A stretch of DNA of 64,000 nt, taken from NCBI GenBank assembly GCA_005406025.1, contig BGZK01000096.1:124001-188000 (forward strand), in the 5' to 3' direction. Origin of the DNA: Eumeta japonica (taxonomy: Eukaryota > Arthropoda > Insecta > Lepidoptera > Psychidae). The notes under the pieces were generated by a model. That model was not told where the DNA came from and searched no databases. It worked only from the letters and a program-made list of their open reading frames with translations. Below are positions 59,101-64,000 of the stretch, piece after piece; position 1 is the first letter of the stretch, and each line of letters starts with the position of its first letter. The translations under genes and the position numbers were made by a program.

Positions 59101-61739
59101 TTGTTAAATCTATTTAGCTGTGACAGTTTTCCTTAAATTTTATATATGCTACTATCATTAATTTATTCATACATCCAAGAATAACCATTTACCTGGTGAA
59201 GAAGGGGAAGGACACTTGACTCAAACATAAATTAGTATATTAAACCTTAATATTTGGTAAACAGATCCCAGAATTGAAAAATGATTTTAACACATTTGCT
59301 ATGTTTTTGAACAATTTATCCAATGATGCTGCATACCATGGGATAAATGAAAAAAAAATATGTAACCACTTTATTTGTAAGGTACCCTAAAAATATTTTT
59401 TTAAGACTTTATTTTACCTCTTTTTCGGCATTACTAAAATTTATACCCATGTCAAATTACAGCCTTTTAGTGCTAAGAGTCTGTGAGTTGAGCGATGGAC
59501 CAACAGATGGGCGGACATGGTGAAACTATAAGGGTCCCTTGTTGGCGATAGAACCTTAAAGTCTATCTATAATTGTTTATTTCGACACCCAGAAAGTCGA
59601 ATTTAAGTTCTCTTCAACTAAAATATATTCACCTTTGATTATCTAATTATACATAGTTTAATTTTTTGCATTTTTCGTTGTATTATTATACACAAAATAG
59701 GGGCCATTTTAAATGAAAAATGTTAATGGATATATAAATATTCTCATCATTTGTGCAGGCAGTAAAAAGGCAACTTGAAAAATAAAATAAACAAAACAAA
59801 ATGTACCTCATTGTCAGGGTCACCTTCACTTCTATCATATGAGGAAACTTCCACTATCTGCAGTTGACCTGTTAATGTCGGAAAAGAGTTATTTTCATAT
59901 ACAAGAGTTTACTAAATATTTTACAAATAAAAAGTAGTGAGTTGTACGATACATAAACCTAATTTTAACTATTAAAATATAGTAATAATACCAGACATAT
60001 ATCTCAAGATTTTAGCCCTATTCGGTGCTACTGACTGACATCATTAATGGCAATTCAGATTAGCTCAATACAGCAATTGCCAGTGTCATGGTCATCACAA
60101 AGCAATTTAAATTAGTAGTTTCTGGTAAGTTTGTTTAATACAATTTTTATTTATTCAAAACGTTTTCAATACTCATTGTTGTATGAATTGCTTTTTACCA
60201 TTTAATCTTATCAAAATATTGTTTTATACCTACATATAATGTTACCAAAATAAATAATGAGTTAAATCATTACTCTCTTTGGATAATTATTAAAATAAAT
60301 TAAATGATACATCTCAATGTAAAGCATCAGCATTGTTATCCAAATTCAGGGACACATACCCACATACTTTTTTCAAATTTAGGATTTAAATATTCCATGA
60401 CAGTCCATTAGGGTCAATAAAGGCCACTGTTGCAAATATAGTAACAAAATTAAGAATCGATAAATTCACATGCTCTTCGGGACATATGAAGTAAGTGCTT
60501 TTACTATAACTTATTTAACAGTCAGTTAGTAAGTGTCCTATAATCATGTATTTAAGCCTTCTAAATCATACGAAAATGCCGAGCATTAGCCAATCATTAT
60601 TCATGTTACTCTCTCAAATGCAGTGGCGATTCAGGTTGCGAGTTTACTGTCACACCAAAGGACATCAGGTTTGATCCCGATCATGGGAAAATTTACCAAT
60701 GAATTTTTAAATCAAATTAAACCATCCCATCCATGCCTTAGGGTGCATCCATGCTTAGATTAGCTGTCGGTTTAGGATGTCGTCATCGCATTGATGATGT
60801 TAGTCGTCAGCATATCCCGAACACGAACTGGGCCAGCGTTAAGTACTTAACATTAACACTTACTTAGATACTTAACAAGTCCCTCAGTACAAAATAAAAA
60901 AAAGAATAGAAGTGTGGAAGAATAGAAGGAAGACATACCTAAGCATTGGGGTGACAAAACTGGTTACGATAACTATATTAATGCTATTATTGACGTGACA
61001 ACGTCTTATAAATTGGTTTGCCGGGTGACACTTCAAGAAACTGCGTTACGCTCCGCTCACGTTATGCGCTCACAATGAGAGCGAGTGAGAGGCACGCGTC
61101 CCTTCCACTCGGGCATGGTTAGCCCGCCTAAGAGCGAGAGAGACAGACATAAAAGTGTGAAGGCACGCGTCCCTTCCACTCGAGCACAGTTAGCCCGCCT
61201 AAGAGCAGAGAGAGACAGAGACGCAAATGTATTGCAAGTTATTGTATGTATATTTGTATATAAATACGTATGTATGTGTAAAGGTAAAAATAAAATTTTG
61301 TTAATATGAAATTCAGTGCGAGATTCTTTGTATAAATTAATGTTTTAAATATAATTCTTTGTATAAATAAATGTTTAAAATTGTTACTATTATTTCATCC
61401 TTCTTCCTACTATACGAATGAATATTCACATTAAAATGATTTTACCACTCAAAGTCGTTGTCACGTAAAACTTTCGCCCGTATACCGACTTTACAGGCAA
61501 CCAATTTTATATGGAAATTTCTAAATATACTGCCTTCTTCGTCTATCGAAAAGCGAAATTATGAGACTAGCTATCCGACAATCGGACGATACGTGAAAAA
61601 AAATTCCGTTAATTGTTGAATCTATTTTTTTGCACAGATACTAGATATTAGTTACTTAAATACTAAGGAAAGAAAAATTCTTACCATCTCTGAGTTCAGC
61701 CGTTATCGTTTCAGACGATTCTGAACCACTTTGGGACAT
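46996..61739 (-). CDS. C2H2 zinc-finger protein, 323 aa, 11 coding exons
   Basis: Joined exons 61685-61739, 59807-59868, 55942-56060, 55694-55742, 55070-55142, 52890-53002, 51476-51531, 50501-50660, 48107-48223, 47728-47770 and 46996-47120 total 972 nt and read open throughout with matching phases. Residues 1-175 are acidic and Ser/Glu rich with no domain I recognise. RRGRKR at 183-188 is a likely nuclear signal or AT-hook-like patch. Three fingers follow, all C-x2-C-x12-H-x4-H: C212/C215/H228/H233, C256/C259/H272/H277 and C295/C298/H311/H316. The protein ends seven residues after the last finger histidine (PDEESLV). Probably a nuclear DNA-binding regulator; target and orthology unknown. MSQSG start has A at -3. 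A 5' non-coding exon is likely, because an acceptor (TTTTGCAG) lies 16 nt upstream of ATG. A candidate poly(A) signal is at 46623-46628. Confidence 0.88.
47121..47727. other. Zinc-finger gene intron 10
   Basis: AT-rich intron, nothing recognised. Confidence 0.75.
47728..47770 (-). CDS. Zinc-finger gene, coding exon 10 (end of finger 2)
   Basis: 14 codons plus one base, FMRHLRETHLSNST. Acceptor GTTACAG, donor GTAATT. Supplies both finger 2 histidines. Confidence 0.85.
47771..48106. other. Zinc-finger gene intron 9
   Basis: Short AT-rich intron, nothing recognised. Confidence 0.75.
48107..48223 (-). CDS. Zinc-finger gene, coding exon 9 (end of finger 1, start of finger 2)
   Basis: 39 codons, TKEHGSGSSKW to YRGSTYGQ. 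Acceptor TGTATTAG, donor GTAATG. TKEH supplies the last histidine of finger 1; CAKC starts finger 2. Confidence 0.85.
48705..48895 (+). repeat. CGGCTTCGTCCGC/GATCCC relic
   Basis: CCCGCGGCTTCGTCCGCGTA, then TCTCGCTGTCAATCC and repeating words such as TTCTGGTCCTAG and TTTGATCCCA. Related copies at 19240-19370 (minus), 28250-28510 and 52100-52250. Confidence 0.55.
49620..49760 (+). repeat. Relative of the 28070 repeat
   Basis: AATTGTTCCCATGGGAAGTC and CGGCGAACTCGAAAG correspond to the same words at about 28125-28170. Confidence 0.5.
50501..50660 (-). CDS. Zinc-finger gene, coding exon 8 (basic patch, most of finger 1)
   Basis: One base plus 53 codons, ALTEVSRRGRKR to ELTEHR. Acceptor GTCGGCAG, donor GTAAGC. 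Holds both cysteines and the first histidine of finger 1. Noticeably GC-rich in its middle. Confidence 0.88.
50661..51475. other. Zinc-finger gene intron 7
   Basis: About 50870-50950 resembles part of the repeat at 60770-60840 (CTGATGACGATGGTCGTCAA against TTGATGATGTTAGTCGTCAG). Otherwise AT-rich. Confidence 0.55.
51476..51531 (-). CDS. Zinc-finger gene, coding exon 7
   Basis: 18 codons plus two bases, KQIPPSELIERAKLLQKA. Acceptor TTTACAG, donor GTAAGT. Likely helical. Confidence 0.8.
51532..52889. other. Zinc-finger gene intron 6
   Basis: Holds a GATCCC-type relic (about 52100-52250) and a diverged 124-bp tandem repeat (52589-52836). Confidence 0.6.
52589..52836 (+). repeat. Diverged tandem repeat, about 124-bp unit
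   Basis: GGAT..ATTTGCATAA.AT.C.TTCTTAGT and the following AAAAGAGTAA..ATG.. text occur twice, starting at 52589 and 52713. It resembles the 3' untranslated tail of a lepidopteran LINE, ending GTAGTTTTGGAGATCTCG. Confidence 0.5.
52890..53002 (-). CDS. Zinc-finger gene, coding exon 6
   Basis: Two bases plus 37 codons, QESQDAYMMVEG to EEKPQQKP, including a PLLLLQP run. Acceptor TATTTAG, donor GTTAGT. Confidence 0.78.
53639..53822. repeat. Cluster of ATTCGATT/ATCGATT words
   Basis: At least nine AATCGA- or TTCGATT-type words in about 180 bp, starting AGTGTTGTAACAATCGAATC. Possibly a relic of a short hAT-type MITE; not proven. Confidence 0.45.
54075..54374 (+). pseudogene. Endonuclease-domain fragment of a mobile element
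   Basis: SGDFNINFAE (about 54075-54105) is followed, after a frame change, by NEFGLKVSNDRN, ITKYKTTVDAVFVRH and SKLFISYFSCHKPIISV, stopping at 54374. The GDFN, TTIDAVF and YFSYHKPI motifs are those of the endonuclease-like segment I associate with arthropod Helitron-type proteins. Its strand is opposite to the host gene. Upstream part missing. Confidence 0.5.
55070..55142 (-). CDS. Zinc-finger gene, coding exon 5
   Basis: 24 codons plus one base, ESTEANEIGAS to SSDGE. Acceptor GACCTAG, donor GTATGA. Confidence 0.75.
55143..55693. other. Zinc-finger gene intron 4
   Basis: AT-rich, nothing recognised. Confidence 0.75.
55694..55742 (-). CDS. Zinc-finger gene, coding exon 4
   Basis: One base plus 16 codons, FESDENSEPQYKLVAN. 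Acceptor AATTACAG, donor GTTAGT. Confidence 0.75.
55942..56060 (-). CDS. Zinc-finger gene, coding exon 3
   Basis: 39 codons plus two bases, ILPGLDASSS to LLNFTLI. Acceptor TTTTTAAG, donor GTGAGT. A second open frame exists, but only this one fits the phases on both sides. Confidence 0.75.
56419..56457. repeat. Near-perfect 39-nt palindrome
   Basis: 19-bp arms TATGTTGTGCCATGCACAC and the exact inverse, separated by one base. Confidence 0.92.
56478..57210 (-). pseudogene. BEL/Pao retroelement remnant (protease to start of RT)
   Basis: Minus strand: LPVQVSSPQGCINTYGLLDD, with GSTVTI after it, resembles the aspartic-protease segment of BEL/Pao Pol. Further on, IDLEKRAVHMLKN...ARPWKSDKNVLPNNFDNALK and LNIIEKKLERE match the linker just before reverse transcriptase. 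Frames are broken and no RT palm motifs follow. Sequence at 57826-58214 may be the damaged gag/zinc-knuckle side (RKYHMHLGSSCS), but that is weak. Confidence 0.6.
59390..59565 (+). repeat. 3' part of the ...GGAACCCTAAAAA family
   Basis: ATTTATACCCATGTCAAATT, TTTTAGTGCTAAGAGTCTGT, GGGCGGACATGGTGAAACTA then TAAGGGTCCC. Same order as the 3' half of the family whose other copies are at 4545-5290 and 36655-36770. Confidence 0.5.
59807..59868 (-). CDS. Zinc-finger gene, coding exon 2
   Basis: Two bases plus 20 codons, QLQIVEVSSYDR to DPDNE. Acceptor TTAACAG, donor GTACAT. Confidence 0.78.
60620..60850 (+). repeat. Possible SINE
   Basis: ATCAGGTTTGATCCCGATC resembles a degenerate B box. The downstream part (TTGATGATGTTAGTCGTCAG) has a relative at about 50890-50925. 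No clear A box. Confidence 0.35.
61091..61230. repeat. Two-copy tandem repeat, 71-bp unit
   Basis: GGCACGCGTCCCTTCCACTC followed by AGCCCGCCTAAGAGC starts at 61091 and again at 61162. Confidence 0.85.
61454..61510 (+). repeat. 3' end of the hairpin-bearing repeat, copy C
   Basis: GTCGTTGTCACGTAAAACTT, CGACTTTACAGGCAACCAAT: the same end as copies A (4871-5210) and B (13575-13878). Confidence 0.6.
61685..61739 (-). CDS. Zinc-finger gene, coding exon 1
   Basis: Codes MSQSGSESSETITAELRD plus one base; donor GTAAGA. The exon probably starts at 61755, after acceptor TTTTGCAG. Confidence 0.8.
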
Positions 61740-61755
61740 AATAAAAAATGCTGGG

Positions 61756-64000
61756 CTGCAAAAGACAATAGATTAGTTTAGCGAGTTATTTGGTGTCACA
61801 ATCAAAAAAAAAATCACGTAATGCTAAAAAGACGTAGTTAACGCACTTGATACACATGTACAAAAAGAAATATATCGACATCGATTTCAATGCTTGAAAT
61901 CATATTGAATATTTTATTAATTGAAATTTTATTTACAGAAAACACAAAAATGTCAAACTCTGCTTGCCACACGAAAATGTTTAGTGTTTCTATATTGATG
62001 AATGTTTTAATTTATGTATTGCAACAATAATACGTACGAAATATAGCAACAATCAAAAGCGGGGGAAACGGATTTCTCCACGAACTGATATATACACTAC
62101 AAAGTCAAAGCAATTTTCCAATAAACGTTAATAATAACACTATTATCATAGCAACGAGATAGTCAAACTTGCACTGTAAAGTATAATCGTACAGTCACAG
62201 ACAAAATAGCAATATAAAGTGGCCACAATATGACCATAGACAAGTTCACTTGGTACATAGATATAAAAATGTTCTATTTGTTAATATTCATTTGTTAGTT
62301 TTAATTAATCTTTCTAAACATTAAAAATAACGTAAGCATTTTCCATATTGGCTCCAAAAAACTATTGTTTGTTTTATTTATAATTTAAATTAACAATGTT
62401 ATGTTATTATATAAGAAAAAATAATTTTTATTTTATATTAATGTTCATAATTTTTTTGTTAAAGTTCAACATGACTCAGTATTATTTATCAAATAGTCTA
62501 AAATAAATTGTCACGGTAAATACAGTGAGTACCCAACAAATGTTACTCGTGAACTCGTGCAATTCGGAACAATATTGTAGACATCAATACTTGGCCTTCC
62601 ACCAATAGCAACTCACGAAGATAGATGCGTCCTGATTGTATATATTTGTCTTTTTCGAATTTTCAAAGTTTGAGCTCGGCCATGTGCAGACATTACATTG
62701 AGCTTGATCCTTATTGCATCGTATACCATCAATAGAACTGTAACTTACAATAAGAAGAATATTTTACACCTAAAAAAAAATTAAAAGTAATGATTGACTC
62801 TTAAATTCGAATGTTGATAATACAATTCACATTTCTTTCCAAGGTCTACTTTAGTTGAGAATCGTTTTAAAATACGCGCGTTTTGCAAAGAGGGATTAGT
62901 GTCGTTATCTCTTTCTAACATACAGGAGTCTCGTAAACGAGCAGAAATTATTAAAAAGTTGATTTATTCAAAACCCCTAATAGAAAAGCACATAAAAAAA
63001 ATAATAGGACATTTTGTTTACAACATTTCATTTGTTTACATAACTTTCGAATAGTATATTGCAACGGAAGTATGGAAAAAAAAATCGAAAAAATTGATTC
63101 CTACATCACGTTTTAGAAATGTTTCATCCGATAAGTATATATACGAGAACAGATTGATGTTACTTCGGGGAGGTCCATTGCTACTCGGTAAGCCGGTATT
63201 GGCAAGGAGCCGGTCTAATTCCTTGCCATCAGTTACGTTGAAGCGCATTAAGTAATCATATATGGTAAAATATTGTCAAATATGTCAAAGAAAATGAATA
63301 AAGAGAGGCATTGTGCCTCAGCCACCCCGAGTAGCTACTTCGACCTTCTTTTGTAGTTTTTAAACGAAAATTTGATGTACCTTTTTTTATCAACTTTTTT
63401 TTAGTTCTTGAAGCTAAATGAATGATATGACTAACTATAATTTTATTTGGTTGAGAGTAAATGCATATAAGGGTCCAAAATTCTTAAAATGATGTGAAAA
63501 ATCTTTAGCCAATAATAATAGCTCTAAAATAACTTATATTGATTTGAAACGGATATTTTATAAAGAATATATTTCATAAATTTCAGTTTCTTTGCCAGAT
63601 TTTAAACTGTCCTTGAACAAGCTTAATATTTTTTCAAACTAACTCACGCCATCTATTGTATAAAGCAGCTAACATTTACCGGTACATCTAATAGCTTACT
63701 AAGCAACATCCCTTGTAAAAGTACGTATTCTAATTGGCAGATGAATAACGCTTTAATTTTATATTACCTTACAAATATCATACATACAATTTAAACAAAT
63801 GATATTTCTCAAGTAACTTATTTTCTGGTACCTTTTAGGTATAAGATTATATAAATAAAATATAATTTCTTAATATACTTTTTTTGAATTTTGACATGAA
63901 AAAGATATTTTTATAAATAAATTATGTGAATTATATCAATGTTATAAAACTTACAATTAGAATAAAATGCACAATTATGTATTATTATATGAATAACCAT
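61756..64000. other. Region upstream of the zinc-finger coding exons
   Basis: Probably contains the promoter and a 5' non-coding exon of the zinc-finger gene, but I cannot place them. A minus-strand open frame at 63036-63248 is unrecognised. One CGCCATCTATTG motif at 63647-63658. Confidence 0.5.

Larger units (their letters stand above)
56061..59806. other. Zinc-finger gene intron 2
   Basis: 3.7 kb. Holds a 39-nt palindrome (56419-56457), a BEL/Pao retroelement remnant (56478-57210, perhaps to 58210) and a repeat end (about 59390-59565). Confidence 0.7.
59869..61684. other. Zinc-finger gene intron 1 (between coding exons 1 and 2)
   Basis: Contains a possible SINE (60620-60850), a two-copy 71-bp tandem repeat (61091-61230) and the 3' end of the hairpin-bearing repeat (61454-61510). 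Confidence 0.65.

Noticed and set aside
63036..63248. 70-codon minus-strand frame beginning MRFNVTDGKELDRLL
   Set aside because: The first 30 residues look protein-like, but I recognise no family, and a polyphenylalanine-rich AT tail follows. Not enough to call a gene.
1..64000. CRISPR arrays, operons, bacterial promoters or phage
   Set aside because: Spliced genes, AT-rich introns and animal transposons throughout; no regularly spaced repeats and no bacterial gene organisation.

Overview
The window looks like animal nuclear DNA, almost certainly from a moth or butterfly. It is AT-rich, genes are broken into short exons with GT..AG introns, and the non-coding space is filled with old repeats of kinds I associate with Lepidoptera (for example the 'ATGGCCAAGAG...GGAACCCTAAAAA' family, the AACTTCCCGCTAA-ended family and CGGCTTCGCCCGC tails). 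I see no operons, CRISPR arrays or other prokaryotic features. All coordinates below were read by eye from the sequence.

Three protein-coding genes can be reconstructed completely, all on the minus strand. (1) An aldo-keto reductase (AKR), 343 aa, seven coding exons between 23076 and 5963. (2) A tandem paralogue, 342 aa, seven coding exons between 40323 and 27535. The two share every intron position and phase, are about 83% identical by my count, keep the complete catalytic tetrad and all three AKR signatures, and share blocks of promoter/5'UTR sequence at the same distance from the start codon. They probably encode soluble NADPH-dependent carbonyl reductases; the substrate cannot be read from the sequence. 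(3) A 323-aa C2H2 zinc-finger protein of eleven small coding exons between 61739 and 46996. It has an acidic, low-complexity N-terminal half, a basic RRGRKR patch and three C-terminal fingers, two of them split by introns. It is probably a nuclear DNA-binding protein of unknown target.

Layout: 1-5915 intergenic with relic repeats; 5916-23250 AKR copy 1; 23250-27475 intergenic; 27476-40465 AKR copy 2; 40465-46995 intergenic with a tRNA-like SINE and a deleted mariner; 46996-61755 zinc-finger gene; 61756-64000 upstream sequence with no recognised gene.

Mobile-element content is the other story. I see a PIF/Harbinger-type element with a broken MADF-like frame, an internally deleted mariner, a 167-bp hAT-like MITE with an imperfect 8-bp target duplication, several elements with terminal inverted repeats, a BEL/Pao retroelement remnant, an endonuclease-domain fragment like those in Helitrons, and several perfect short palindromes. 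A degenerate set of repeated protein-coding modules in AKR copy 1 intron 1 (17353-18165) is the least explained feature. I do not see a clearly new biological system here; the most informative points are the AKR duplication with its conserved promoter blocks, the split zinc fingers and that decayed repeat.
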